A stretch of 64,000 nt of DNA from Aporhodopirellula rubra (GTDB taxonomy: Bacteria; Planctomycetota; Planctomycetia; Pirellulales; Pirellulaceae), in assembly GCF_014192335.1 (NCBI RefSeq), contig NZ_JACHXU010000006.1, positions 248,001-312,000 on the forward strand, read 5' to 3'. The position numbers and the translations under genes are program-made. Below the pieces are notes generated by a model. The model was not told where the DNA came from, did no database searches, and saw only the letters and a program-made list of their open reading frames with translations. This document shows, one piece after another, positions 45,006 through 56,793 of the stretch (the stretch's first letter is position 1; each line of letters starts with the position of its first letter).

Positions 45006-45557
45006 ATGCGTTTGGGTTTAGCACTGCGAGCATTCTGGAAAGCACTTTTTGATCAAGCGGCCGCCGAACGGATGGCCAAAGCCCTTGATTCGAGTGAACA
45101 GCCACGACTCGAAGAACCGTTGCCGAGCGAATCAACGAAGAAGACACAACCGATTCGCAAACTCGCTCCAACGCAGAACCCCGCAATCACCCTGCTGGCA
45201 ACACTGCAGCGTGACGCGAGATTGGTGGACCTCATCCACGAAGACCTCGATCAGTATCAAGACGCGCAAGTCGGCGCCGCCGCACGGCCCTGTTTGAAAC
45301 AATGCCGTCAATCGCTCGATCGAATTCTCAAGATTGAAAAACTTGTCGACGCCAAAGAGAACGAGAACATCACGGTCCCCGCAGGAGCATCGGCGGCACG
45401 CTATCGCTGGATCGGTGAATCCTCCTCGGGCAGCGATGAGGCAACAGCGAAATTAGTCCATCCAGGCTGGCAAGCGGTTTCAATCGAACTGCCACAATGG
45501 AGCGGCAAAGAAGACGATGCAAAAGTCATCGCTCCTGCCCAAGTCAGCGCATCCTAA
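45006..45557 (+). CDS. DUF2760 protein
   Basis: The 183-residue product matches the DUF2760 pattern: an N-terminal RLGLALRAFWKALFD, then a Pro/Lys linker, then LLATLQRDARLVDLIHEDLDQY with QVGAAARPCLKQC, and a beta-rich tail. DUF2760 proteins are found widely in proteobacteria and planctomycetes near chaperone-like genes; the function is unknown. AGGGA eight bases before ATG 45006 supports the start. Confidence 0.82.
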   Translation: MRLGLALRAFWKALFDQAAAERMAKALDSSEQPRLEEPLPSESTKKTQPIRKLAPTQNPAITLLATLQRDARLVDLIHEDLDQYQDAQVGAAARPCLKQCRQSLDRILKIEKLVDAKENENITVPAGASAARYRWIGESSSGSDEATAKLVHPGWQAVSIELPQWSGKEDDAKVIAPAQVSAS

Positions 45558-45639
45558 GGACGCCAGCGCATCGCATGATTGTCGCATAAACGGTCGAGGC
45601 GGTATTGAATCGCAGCTGACGCGGTTCGCCTCGAACAAC

Positions 45640-45837
45640 TCAAACGCGCACGTCGATGTGACCGCTGGAAATCTGCTTCTGAACGTCAACTACTTCGCGA
45701 ATCATCTGATTGATCGCGTCACCTGTGTCCTGCTGAACATCGAGTTGCTTGCCCAGCAACGCCATGTCAATCTTCGTTTGCGTTGCATCCTGACGCGCTT
45801 GCAGAACCTGTTGGACGGGAGCTGAGATTGCACTCAT
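45640..45837 (-). CDS. YjfB-like putative motility protein
   Basis: A 65-residue helical protein (MSAISAPVQQVLQARQDATQ, then KIDMALLGKQLDVQQDTGDA, then INQMIREV). It matches the YjfB family pattern (a short Val/Lys helix followed by 'LKkamdxqxqqGxal'), a family annotated as putative motility protein in flagellated bacteria. GAGG upstream supports ATG 45837. It lies away from the flagellar cluster. Confidence 0.6.
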   Translation of the reverse strand: MSAISAPVQQVLQARQDATQTKIDMALLGKQLDVQQDTGDAINQMIREVVDVQKQISSGHIDVRV

Positions 45838-45998
45838 AATGTCTGCCTCGTGGAGTAACCGCGCACCGAATCATGTCGTCCGGCTATCGCAACTCTTGCT
45901 CCTTCTTCGCCATCGAGCAGAATCTTCCGTGATACTTTGCTAATCATCCAGACGAGTTTTCCTCTCGAACGTGCGAAAGTAGTGGTTGTAACGATTCT

Positions 45999-47624
45999 AT
46001 GAGCAACGTCCCCGACCGAGACGAACTCGATGAAATTTGCAACCGATTCGAGTCGGCCCATCGCTCCGGTGAACAACCCGCGATCGAAGCGTACTTGCAA
46101 CAGGCGATCTCCTCCGATCCCAAAAAACTGCTTACCGAATTGCTGCAGATCGATCTTTGGTGGAAACAGAAATCCACCTTCCTACCCGATCCGGAGCATT
46201 ACCGGACACGCTTCCCCGAGCACCCTGACGCGATCGACGCAGCGTATCGCGAATTGGCCGTCAAAACATTGCCACCCGATTCCGACATGACTCGGTGCGA
46301 TCAAAACTACGCTGACCACGAATCAACAGACCGCTCTCCGATCCCAAAATCACTCAGAAAGATCGGACGATTTGAGTTCAACGAACAAATCGGAAGTGGC
46401 GGTTTCGGTGTCGTTTGGCGAGCCTACGATACCCAACTCCGCCGCATGGTCGCATTGAAGATTCCTCACGCTAAGCATTTCAAAGGATCGGCCCGTGAGC
46501 GTTTCACTCGTGAATCGCAGGCTGCCGCGAGACTGAGCCACGACGGGATCGTTTCGGTCTACGACATCTGTTTGGTCGAAGGAAACCTTCCCGTCATCGT
46601 CTCGCAGTTCATTGACGGCCCGAGTCTCGCGGACGTGAAAAAGAAGCAGCGAGTTTTCGCGGGAATCGAGGCCGCCGCAGTTTGCGCCGACTTGGCGGAT
46701 GCACTCAGCCACGCGCACGGCAAAGGTATCGTCCACCGCGATCTCAAGCCAGGTAATATCCTGACGGACTCCGACGGAAAGGCCTACATCACCGACTTCG
46801 GCCTCGCAAAAGACATGCAAAACGAGGTCGACGTCACGTCCGAAGGCGACGTCCTCGGCACGGCCGCCTACATGGCTCCCGAACAGGCCGCCGGGCTCGG
46901 CCGTGAAGCCGATTCACGATGCGACATTTATTCGCTCGGTGTGATCCTCTATGAGATGGTGACCGGCGAACGCCCGTTTCGTGGAACCGTTCAAATGCTG
47001 CTGTTGCAGGTGATGAACGACGCTCCTCCGCCACCGCAACGACTCAATGATTCGGTCGACCGAGACCTGCAAACCATCATTTTGAAGTGCATGGAGAAAC
47101 AACCCGATTACCGATACCAAACCGCCGCGGAACTTCGCGACGATTTGCTGCGATTCATCAACTACGAACCGATCATGGCACGACCGCCCACGCCGATCGA
47201 ACGTTTCATCAAATGGTACCCATCGCACGCAACAGAGATGCTAGGAACGTACTTCGTCATCACACCCATGACATGGATTTTCTTCATCGCCGGAGGAGCC
47301 TTCGACGCACAATCTGCCGATAGCAACCAATTGTCATCCACGATCTTTCTACCATGGGCGATTCTTTGGATCGGCATCGGATGCATGATCTTGAAGAAAG
47401 GCCTATGGTTTGAAATCGCAAACGTCCCGCTGCTAATCGCATTTGTCAGTCTGCCATTTTGGATACGCGACGATGCGCAGGCGATTTCGCTGATCGGACT
47501 GATCAGCTTCTTCGGTCTGCTGTTGCAGTTCGGTGCGTTCTGGGCACGGCACGTTCGCCGAAACAACGCAGCAGCGGGTAACTTCACATCACGATTGAGC
47601 TCGAGTGAAACCGGCTCGTCGTAA
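45999..47624 (+). CDS. Ser/Thr protein kinase with C-terminal transmembrane domain
   Basis: A 541-residue Hanks-type kinase. Residues ~1-105 are the planctomycete-type helical N-terminal segment (LTELLQIDLWWKQKS). The catalytic domain (~125-390) has GSGGFGVVW, Lys154 in VALKIPHAK, Asp248 in HRDLKPGNIL, Asp266 in TDFGLAK and MAPEQA. Four hydrophobic helices near 415-525 (TPMTWIFFIAGG; FLPWAILWIGIGCMI) anchor it. The catalytic residues are complete, so it should be active. ATG 45999. The substrate is unknown. Confidence 0.92.
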   Translation: MSNVPDRDELDEICNRFESAHRSGEQPAIEAYLQQAISSDPKKLLTELLQIDLWWKQKSTFLPDPEHYRTRFPEHPDAIDAAYRELAVKTLPPDSDMTRCDQNYADHESTDRSPIPKSLRKIGRFEFNEQIGSGGFGVVWRAYDTQLRRMVALKIPHAKHFKGSARERFTRESQAAARLSHDGIVSVYDICLVEGNLPVIVSQFIDGPSLADVKKKQRVFAGIEAAAVCADLADALSHAHGKGIVHRDLKPGNILTDSDGKAYITDFGLAKDMQNEVDVTSEGDVLGTAAYMAPEQAAGLGREADSRCDIYSLGVILYEMVTGERPFRGTVQMLLLQVMNDAPPPPQRLNDSVDRDLQTIILKCMEKQPDYRYQTAAELRDDLLRFINYEPIMARPPTPIERFIKWYPSHATEMLGTYFVITPMTWIFFIAGGAFDAQSADSNQLSSTIFLPWAILWIGIGCMILKKGLWFEIANVPLLIAFVSLPFWIRDDAQAISLIGLISFFGLLLQFGAFWARHVRRNNAAAGNFTSRLSSSETGSS

Positions 47625-47638
47625 CCGATATCCGCCGA

Positions 47639-50600
47639 TCACTTCGATTTGCGTTTCATATGAGGCAAACGCCGGCCTTGCGTCGATGCCGTCGCCAATT
47701 GCGTCCGGAGCTCATCGAGCGTGAGCGGGCTCACCGGGATCGTGATCAGATCTTGCAAATCGATTTCGCTCGCAAGATTTCGCTTACCGATCTTTTCGAT
47801 CTCTTTGTCGAGAGCGCTGAGCCACGGTGGCAGATCCAAACCAACACCGACCGGATTGCGCGACAACTGATTGGCTTCATGTTCGAGCATCTCGAACGCG
47901 GCACTATGATCGCGATTAGCCTCCGCATCCGCCATGGCCGGGGCAATGAACGCACGCATGCGATCGATCGTCATTGGCTGGACAAACCGCTCTTCCAACC
48001 GATCGGCAACGGTAGGCATCCGCATCGAGTAACGTTTCTGCAGATCACGCAAACGCTTCACGTACAACTCCGCCTCCGCGGCGATCCGTTCGTTCAAACT
48101 ATGACGCCACGCTAACGCCGCTTCGTCGAGCCCCATCCGAACGAGCACCTGATGCGTCCACATGATCGGCTTCAGATTCCACGCCACGCGTTCATAGCGT
48201 GCACGCAATCGCAAGAAATCGAGGAACGTGTAAATCATTTCCCCGCGATCACTCTGCGTCGTTGTGCTGTTGTAGTCCTGATACTCGGCGTGATGATCCA
48301 TCAAGGATTCGAATACCAACGTGACACAGTGCGCCGCTTCGGAAATTTCGATGCGTCCCTCCGTGATCGCTCTCATCAATTCGGTGTCATCGAGAAGATC
48401 ATCACCGTCTTCGAGCGCCCGACCGAGCCAATTTTCAACACCCTGGTGCAAGACCGCACGGATGTTACTGAGCTGTAAAAACCCCTGTGTGAAAAGCGGA
48501 TCACCAAACATTTTGATGAAGCCCACCATTCGCTTCCACTTCGCACCGTCACTCACCGATTCGAGCGGAGACAAACGAAGCGTCTGGCTGTGGGCGAGCC
48601 AACTGCCCAACATCACCTCGGTCAACTTTTCCAACAACGGAATGAGCGTCTGTGAAATCAAATGCTGATCCGTGGCCGTGAGCTGCCGACCATCGATTTC
48701 GGCCCCCAAGGATGCCTCATTGTCCTGCCACGCCTTCGGTGACGACAGGTTAGGGGGCTCCATTTCGGACGTCGGCGTTTCCGGCGAAGGCGATTCGGGT
48801 TCGCCGGTCGCCTTGTGCGACGTGCTGTGCAGCACTGACTCGGAAAACGATCCGACGAGCGATCGGTAACCGGCACGATACAAGCCATCGAATTCCGTAA
48901 CGGCACCCGCACCGATCGGGTTTCGCTGTTCCATCTGCCGTGCGGTCTCGATCAATCGGCATGTCTCCGTGATCAACCCGCGCCGTGGCATCCAGTGCAA
49001 AAGATGCCGCAACACCCGCTCGCGAAGACGGGCCACATAGATCTTTACCGGATCGCCGCCGCGAGATAACGGAATGTACAAAAGGTTGCGTTGGATAATC
49101 GAATCAACGAACCCTGGGAAAGTTGCCCGGGCACGCTTGGAATCACCAGCGATCAGTGCCGCAAACAACTCAATCGCACCGGCGTCGTCTTCCAAGAACT
49201 CTTCGCCGAGGTCCGCCGAAAGCTCTCCCTGCAAGGCACACAACGCACTGCTGATCAGACGGCGAGCGTCTGACATCTCAACCGCCGTTTCGATCACGCG
49301 CTCCATCAATCCGTCACGCAGAACGCGTCGACGGTCGTAGGTTCGCATCGACTCGTTATCAGTACCGGCAGGTTTGATTTTGTATGCCCGGACGTCACTG
49401 AGCAGTTTCAGCAATCCGATCCGGTTTTCGACTGCGCGTCGCGCCCACGCCTGCAACGACTCGATCTGCTGCTCACGATGATCTCGCAGCATCCCTTCCG
49501 CAACAGCGTCCGTTGATACCGGGTCCGCACCGGATTCGTCTTTCTGAAGTTGCTGATGCGTGATGGCGACGTCCGCACCGACCGCCCACATCCGGGCCAA
49601 AGCCTGCAGAAAATCAAGACGATTGCCGAGACGCTTTACTTCCGATTCGAGTTCATCGACGCTTTCGGAATCGCCCGACGTGTCGAAGATCGCACCTTCG
49701 TTTCCGTCGTCCGTCGTGTCGCGGTAGATCATGCCTTCGTAAGCGGCGTCAAAGAGACCTTCGTCTCCGTCGTCTTCATCGCCGGGGGCAAATAAATCAT
49801 CCGTCGCACTGGCGAGTTCCTGCTCCCAATCGTCCGCCGAATGACTGGTCACCGAAGCGTCACCGACCTCGAATTGAGGCGCCGACCAAAACGATTCCGC
49901 GTTGGCTTCGAGATAATCAAAGAACTTGTTGACCCGCGGCCATAACTCAGCGGGAACGTCACGCATGTGAGCCCGCAGTTGCAACAACCAACGTTCCGCG
50001 AGACGCGGCAATGAACTCGCACCGCTCCGCAACCCGACTCGATCGGCCTGTCCGAGCCAGTGAATCAGTAGCGCCTGAGCGGGAACAAAATCCTTCCGCT
50101 CGAGCAACGCCGAGATCACCAACATGTACGCACGAGGTGAATCAAACAGATCTGCGTGAGGCGCCCAAAACGCGATGTCACCGTGACGGGCACCGCCCCG
50201 ATGCCACAACCGAAGCGCCTGTGCGACGAGCCGTGCCGACTCATACGACTCCCACGGATCGGCCGCTTCGACCGACTCCACAGTATGCGCGGCGAACGTT
50301 CGCCACCACTGCGCGACCTCGCGGTATTGAACGTCCATCCGGTCATACGCGGCTTCATCATCTCGCGCGGCCGCTTCACTCCAAACCCGCGCGATATAAC
50401 CGAACAAACTCTCGATGATGAACAGCAACTCATCCAGCCGCGAATCGTGGATCGTGTTTTCGATCCCCGGATACAAACTGAAGTTGCCGGTGAACCCGAG
50501 GATATCCCACGGATCCATCAAACCACCGCATTGGATCGCACGCCGAATCAAATCAAACGTTGCTTCGGGCACCTCGATGGCCGTTTCGAGATTGCCCGAT

Positions 50601-52009
50601 CGTAATGCTCGAAGACCGAGCGTCATGCCGCAATCGATTCGGCACATCAGTCGCGCCGACGCCGCCGATACCACATCCGCCTGCTTCGCCGCAGCGTCCG
50701 GATATCCCATCCGAGCGTAGATGCGAGCGAGCTGCACGTGCTGCAATTGCACGGCTCGACTCCGCGCCAATGACGCATTGAGGTGCTGCCGGGCGGCACC
50801 AAACGGTTGATGCCGGGTCTGCGATTCCGCCAACAAACGCTCACCATGAGCGCCGCCGATTTGCGAAATCCGCCACCGGTAAAACTCATCACGGTAATTC
50901 GCGATCGGCACCATCAACGACCGCAACGTGACGTCGCTGGAATAAGCCCCTGGCCCCCAACCCGACACACCCGAGGCCATCAACATGGTCCCCGCGAGAA
51001 CCGATGCGGCTTCGTCGAGCAGTTCGTCTTTCGACAGATCGGGAGTTTCCTCGAGTCGCTTCAGCAACGAATCCAACGTCACGCTGCGGAGGATAAACCG
51101 GTCGTACCGGCCGTCACTATCGATCGACCGTTCGTCCCAACCGCCAAAGTGATAATTCGGACGACGGTTGACCGGATGATCAAAATCATATGCCCGCGGG
51201 TCCAAACACAATTCGCGGATCTGGGCCGGGTCCATCGCGGCCGCACGCAAGATGTCTTCGGGCGCCTCCGTGATCGCAAACAACGCACGTCGAATCAATT
51301 CACGGTAGGGCCCCGCGGAGATGCCCGCGTCGTGAATCATCACCGGAATCGGACGGACGAACTCGTGAGGATACGGTTGGCACGCTCGGTTTTCGAGAAC
51401 GGCGACCGGACGATAACCGACATAGTCATTCAGTTGCGTGATGACGCGGTCCACCAACGCGTTCTCATCTGCAATCGAATCGCTCTCGCCGATGTGCTCA
51501 AGGAGAGCCTCCGCACAACGAGCGAGGAAGAACCCGTTGAAAATGACCTCCGGTTCGAGGTGAAACAGGAGGTCGCGGTGAAAGTCCAAATACGCTGGCA
51601 ACAGCTTCGACCACAACACCCGAATCACCGTCCGTGGGCGAGTGACATCAGCAAACGCAGTCGACTCGGCCGAGAGTTTCTCGGTCGTCTCTTCCAACCA
51701 GTGACGGATGATCAGGAACGGAGGCGGCCCCGAGAGCACGTCACCCCCGGATGCTTCGTCATGAACCCGATTCCACGCTTTCAAAACCGCGGGAGCAGCA
51801 GGACTCGACGAAAACGTTAAATAGCCGAGTAGACTTTGCAGTGCCTCACGCCCTTCGGGCGACGGTCCCTCGAGAGCGGCACGCCAGGACGCTTCGAAAT
51901 CACCACCAGACAAGATGCCACGCAGCGGTAGGCTTGACCGCTGAGTCGAGCCCGAGTCCTCACGGCGAGGCGAGTCCTGCGGACGTTCGCGATGAGGATT
52001 TGAAGACAT
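47639..52009 (-). CDS. Very large protein of unknown function (1456 residues)
   Basis: The frame is unbroken for 4.4 kb with consistent codon use. The protein is mostly helical, with an acidic stretch near 730-800 (LFAPGDEDDGDEGLFDAAYE, then GDSESVDELESEVKR). It has no signal peptide, membrane helix or motif I recognise. Repeat-like paired helices (ARIYARMGYPDAAAKQADVV) suggest TPR-type solenoid segments, which is inference. It converges on the kinase gene. ATG 52009. A planctomycete-specific giant scaffold is the plainest reading; function is not proposed. Confidence 0.75.
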   Translation of the reverse strand: MSSNPHRERPQDSPRREDSGSTQRSSLPLRGILSGGDFEASWRAALEGPSPEGREALQSLLGYLTFSSSPAAPAVLKAWNRVHDEASGGDVLSGPPPFLIIRHWLEETTEKLSAESTAFADVTRPRTVIRVLWSKLLPAYLDFHRDLLFHLEPEVIFNGFFLARCAEALLEHIGESDSIADENALVDRVITQLNDYVGYRPVAVLENRACQPYPHEFVRPIPVMIHDAGISAGPYRELIRRALFAITEAPEDILRAAAMDPAQIRELCLDPRAYDFDHPVNRRPNYHFGGWDERSIDSDGRYDRFILRSVTLDSLLKRLEETPDLSKDELLDEAASVLAGTMLMASGVSGWGPGAYSSDVTLRSLMVPIANYRDEFYRWRISQIGGAHGERLLAESQTRHQPFGAARQHLNASLARSRAVQLQHVQLARIYARMGYPDAAAKQADVVSAASARLMCRIDCGMTLGLRALRSGNLETAIEVPEATFDLIRRAIQCGGLMDPWDILGFTGNFSLYPGIENTIHDSRLDELLFIIESLFGYIARVWSEAAARDDEAAYDRMDVQYREVAQWWRTFAAHTVESVEAADPWESYESARLVAQALRLWHRGGARHGDIAFWAPHADLFDSPRAYMLVISALLERKDFVPAQALLIHWLGQADRVGLRSGASSLPRLAERWLLQLRAHMRDVPAELWPRVNKFFDYLEANAESFWSAPQFEVGDASVTSHSADDWEQELASATDDLFAPGDEDDGDEGLFDAAYEGMIYRDTTDDGNEGAIFDTSGDSESVDELESEVKRLGNRLDFLQALARMWAVGADVAITHQQLQKDESGADPVSTDAVAEGMLRDHREQQIESLQAWARRAVENRIGLLKLLSDVRAYKIKPAGTDNESMRTYDRRRVLRDGLMERVIETAVEMSDARRLISSALCALQGELSADLGEEFLEDDAGAIELFAALIAGDSKRARATFPGFVDSIIQRNLLYIPLSRGGDPVKIYVARLRERVLRHLLHWMPRRGLITETCRLIETARQMEQRNPIGAGAVTEFDGLYRAGYRSLVGSFSESVLHSTSHKATGEPESPSPETPTSEMEPPNLSSPKAWQDNEASLGAEIDGRQLTATDQHLISQTLIPLLEKLTEVMLGSWLAHSQTLRLSPLESVSDGAKWKRMVGFIKMFGDPLFTQGFLQLSNIRAVLHQGVENWLGRALEDGDDLLDDTELMRAITEGRIEISEAAHCVTLVFESLMDHHAEYQDYNSTTTQSDRGEMIYTFLDFLRLRARYERVAWNLKPIMWTHQVLVRMGLDEAALAWRHSLNERIAAEAELYVKRLRDLQKRYSMRMPTVADRLEERFVQPMTIDRMRAFIAPAMADAEANRDHSAAFEMLEHEANQLSRNPVGVGLDLPPWLSALDKEIEKIGKRNLASEIDLQDLITIPVSPLTLDELRTQLATASTQGRRLPHMKRKSK

Positions 52010-52091
52010 GATTTAACTAGCACCCGACATTAAAGTAGCACCCGACCAGCCATTGAGGATGGAACCGAGTCGCTGAGGTTCCGTGATCGCC

Positions 52092-52496
52092 CTAGCTTCG
52101 CTTCTTCTTGACCGTTTTCTTAACGCTCTTCTTTGCCGATTTCTTGGCGGTCTTCTTGACGCTCTTTTTCACCGACTTTTTAGCCGCCTTCTTGGCAGAC
52201 TTTTTCACTGACTTCTTCACCGAAGGGGCCGCTGCCGATTTCTTGACAGACTTCTTCGACGATTTCTTTGTCGACTTGTTGACAGACTTCTTCGCTGTCA
52301 CAGCAGCCGATTTCTTCGAAGGTTTCACGGCAGCACGCTTTGAAACCTTTGCCGCCTTAGCGACGCTCTTCTTCGCCGATTTCTTAACCGACTTCTTTGA
52401 TGTCTTCTTCTTGGGCTTTTGGGTGGCTCCGCCGCCGAAGGCAGCCTCCCATCCGTCGTTGTACTTCTCGTTTGGGCCGACTCGCAGGATCGTCAT
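52092..52496 (-). CDS. Lys/Ser/Ala-rich histone-H1-like protein
   Basis: The 134-residue product has a conserved-looking start (MTILRVGPNEKYNDGWEAAF) followed by ~110 residues built almost only of Lys, Ser, Ala, Thr and Val in KKSxKKSx repeats, as in histone H1-like and Hc1-type bacterial DNA-compacting proteins. It should bind DNA by charge. Repetition makes length variation likely. The N-terminal ~20 residues may fold or target. ATG 52496. It lies between the giant gene and ettA on the same strand. Confidence 0.82.
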   Translation of the reverse strand: MTILRVGPNEKYNDGWEAAFGGGATQKPKKKTSKKSVKKSAKKSVAKAAKVSKRAAVKPSKKSAAVTAKKSVNKSTKKSSKKSVKKSAAAPSVKKSVKKSAKKAAKKSVKKSVKKTAKKSAKKSVKKTVKKKRS

Positions 52497-52635
52497 CGTG
52501 TCGATTACCTAGGGTTGAGTGATATGAGTATGGATTCAGAGCGACGCAACAATGGGGACGCGTCGACATGCACCCCCATGTTTTATCGGATTTGAATTAT
52601 TTAACGAGGGGCGGCAGAGAACCGACCACCACGTC

Positions 52636-54315
<1,680 letters not shown>

Positions 54316-54694
54316 AGGAAATATTCAAAGGGCTGAAGGATGGATGGAGGAGAGCGTCTTCGGTCGCAATTTTATGCGAAGATCTCACTCACCTCGATTG
54401 CAAATGGGAGTTTGGTTTCAGTTGGATTGGACCGAGATTTCGGCTGACCAAAATTCGCGTCCAGGTTTGTCGTCGGTGGCAAGGCCGCCTGGTTGGTTGT
54501 CTCGCTGAGCGTGACGAGAGCGGCAACCGCGGTCGCCGGCGTGGAGTGATTTTAGTGCCCTTCGGAAGAATTCAATATTCCAAATACCACAATCGTTCGC
54601 TTCTGATCCCCCTCTCTCGACCGTCGGACCGGTGAAATCCGTAAACGGACGACGAGGTTTGTACATCGGGAACCGCAGCGAAACGCAAACCGGA
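54316..54694. other. Intergenic region ettA-guaA
   Basis: About 379 bases between two minus-strand genes. I find no supported gene, clear hairpin or promoter by eye. Confidence 0.4.
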
Positions 54695-56329
54695 CTATTC
54701 CCACTCGATCGTGGCAGGTGGTTTGCTGCTGATGTCGTAACAAACGCGATTGACACCTTTGACTTCGTTGATGATCCGCGTGCTGATTCGGGCGAGCAGG
54801 TCGTAGGGTAGGTGGCTCCAATCGGCCGTCATGAAATCGTCCGTATTGACACAGCGAACCGCCACAGCGTTGTCATACGTCCGTGCATCGCCCATGACGC
54901 CGACACTTTGGACCGGCAAAAGGACCGCAAACGCTTGGGACGTTTCGCGATACAAACCGGCGTTTTCGATCTCTTCGACCACGATCGCGTCGGCTTCACG
55001 CAACACGACCAACTTCTCCCGTGTGACTTCACCGAGGCATCGCACCGCGAGCCCAGGACCGGGGAAGGGGTGTCGCCATACGAGTTGCTCTGGCAAACCG
55101 AGTTCCAAACCGAGGCGGCGGACTTCGTCTTTGAACAAATCTCGCAGCGGCTCGATCAACTCAAACCCGAGCTCCTCAGGCAGGCCGCCGACGTTGTGGT
55201 GAAGCTTAATCGTTGCCGCGGGGCCATCCTTGTCCGCTCCGCTCTCAATCACGTCGGGATACAACGTTCCCTGAGCAAGGAAATGAGCGTCCTCAATTTT
55301 CGTCGCCTCCGATTTGAAGCATTCGATGAACGCATAACCGATCCGGCGACGTTTCTCCTGCGGCTCTTCCACGCCCGCCAAGTCGCTGAGGAATTGGTCT
55401 TCGGCGTCAACAACATGCAGGTCCGTCTTAAAGTGATTCGAGAATTCCTCGATGACAATCTTCTGCTCGTTCTTTCGGAGCATCCCGTTGTCGACAAGGA
55501 TGCAGGACAACTGCGACCCGATCGCTTTGTAGAGCAATGCCGCAACCACCGACGAATCGACACCGCCGGAAAGGCCGCAGATCACCCGCTTGTCACCAAC
55601 CTGCTTGCGAATTTGCTCCACCGCAGCGTCCGCGAAATCGCCGAGCCGCCATGTGCCGTCGCAACCACAAACTTCGCGAACAAAGTTGTGCAGGATCTGA
55701 CCGCCGTGTGGCGTGTGGGTGACTTCGGGGTGGAACTGCATCGCGTAAACAGGACGCGTGTTGTGCCGGATCGCGGCGTAGGGACACGTCGACGTTCTCG
55801 CCATCACGGTGAAATCATCCGCGATTTGCGAAACCTGATCGCCATGGCTCATCCAAACCTGCTCGGAGTCCTTCATCCCACGGAAGATCGAATCGTGGTC
55901 GAGGAACTCGCACATCGCACGGCCAAACTCGCGGCTCGGCGTGTTGTCGACTTTACCTCCGAGGGCCTGACAGGCGACCTGCATTCCGTAGCAAATTCCC
56001 AGCACGGGAATGTTGAGATCAAAGATCGCCGGATCGATCTGCGGTGCACCTTCTTCGTAAACGCTGTTCGGTCCACCCGACAAAATCACGCCGCGCGGCG
56101 CCAGTTCGGCGATCCGTTCGGCCGTAATGTCATGCCGAACGATCTGACAATACACATGCTGTTCGCGAACGCGGCGGGCGATCAACTGAGCGTACTGTGA
56201 TCCGAAATCCAGCACTAGAATTCGCTGGTCGGTCAAAACGGCCCCCTGAGCGTCATCCGCCTGAGTCGCGGTCGCTGAGGAAGGAGAGGTATCGAGAGAG
56301 GGATCTGCGGTTGTTTCGCGGTTGCTCAT
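54695..56329 (-). CDS. guaA: GMP synthase (glutamine-hydrolysing) GuaA
   Basis: GuaA amidates XMP to GMP. The 544-residue product has the glutamine amidotransferase domain ([11 protein letters not shown]; Cys113 in [15 protein letters not shown]), the PP-loop synthetase ([11 protein letters not shown] at ~250) and the dimerisation C-terminus ending [18 protein letters not shown] ~30-residue Ser/Thr/Ala-rich N-terminal extension precedes the domain and may be a longer start than used in vivo. ATG 56329. Confidence 0.97.
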   Translation of the reverse strand: MSNRETTADPSLDTSPSSATATQADDAQGAVLTDQRILVLDFGSQYAQLIARRVREQHVYCQIVRHDITAERIAELAPRGVILSGGPNSVYEEGAPQIDPAIFDLNIPVLGICYGMQVACQALGGKVDNTPSREFGRAMCEFLDHDSIFRGMKDSEQVWMSHGDQVSQIADDFTVMARTSTCPYAAIRHNTRPVYAMQFHPEVTHTPHGGQILHNFVREVCGCDGTWRLGDFADAAVEQIRKQVGDKRVICGLSGGVDSSVVAALLYKAIGSQLSCILVDNGMLRKNEQKIVIEEFSNHFKTDLHVVDAEDQFLSDLAGVEEPQEKRRRIGYAFIECFKSEATKIEDAHFLAQGTLYPDVIESGADKDGPAATIKLHHNVGGLPEELGFELIEPLRDLFKDEVRRLGLELGLPEQLVWRHPFPGPGLAVRCLGEVTREKLVVLREADAIVVEEIENAGLYRETSQAFAVLLPVQSVGVMGDARTYDNAVAVRCVNTDDFMTADWSHLPYDLLARISTRIINEVKGVNRVCYDISSKPPATIEWE

Positions 56330-56793
56330 CGGATTCGCCGAAAATCTGCGGTGCGGGCCAATTCAGCAGTTTAGAAGTAGTTTGCAAAATGCCCAAGGGG
56401 CTAAAGACATCACATTGCCAGGGGGGAGTCAAACGCTCAGAAACGCAACCGCCCCGAAGCCGATCTGATCCTGCAGGACCAACCTCTCACCATTACCATC
56501 CACACAACCGTCCACCCACGGCCTCGTATCTCCAGTCGCCCGCAAGAGAGACGCGCGCACGGGAGACGCCCGCATCCGCCTTCTCTGGCATCCTCTCTGG
56601 CACCGAAACCGACACGGCAACCGCCGCCGCAGCCACGGCCGGCGAACTTCTTGCGAGTTCATTTTGTGCGGGAATGCGTTTAGCGGTTTATGATGGGGTC
56701 ACGTCCCCAACCCACCTGTCTGCCTGATCATCCGTCAAAGCATCCGCCGGATCGCGTCAGTCCAATCGCCTCGTCTCTCTTCGTCGGGTTCTC
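56330..56793. other. Intergenic region upstream of the diheme gene
   Basis: About 464 bases between divergent genes. Short frames are low-complexity. A weak -10 like TATGAT lies near 56691. Nothing else is supported. Confidence 0.4.

Noticed and set aside
50783-51820. 345-codon plus-strand frame inside the giant gene
   Set aside because: It is antisense to the 1456-residue frame and has no domain.
54812-56200. Long open frame (462 codons) on the plus strand inside guaA
   Set aside because: It is antisense to guaA, has no motif, and arises because the GC-rich minus-strand gene avoids stops on both strands.
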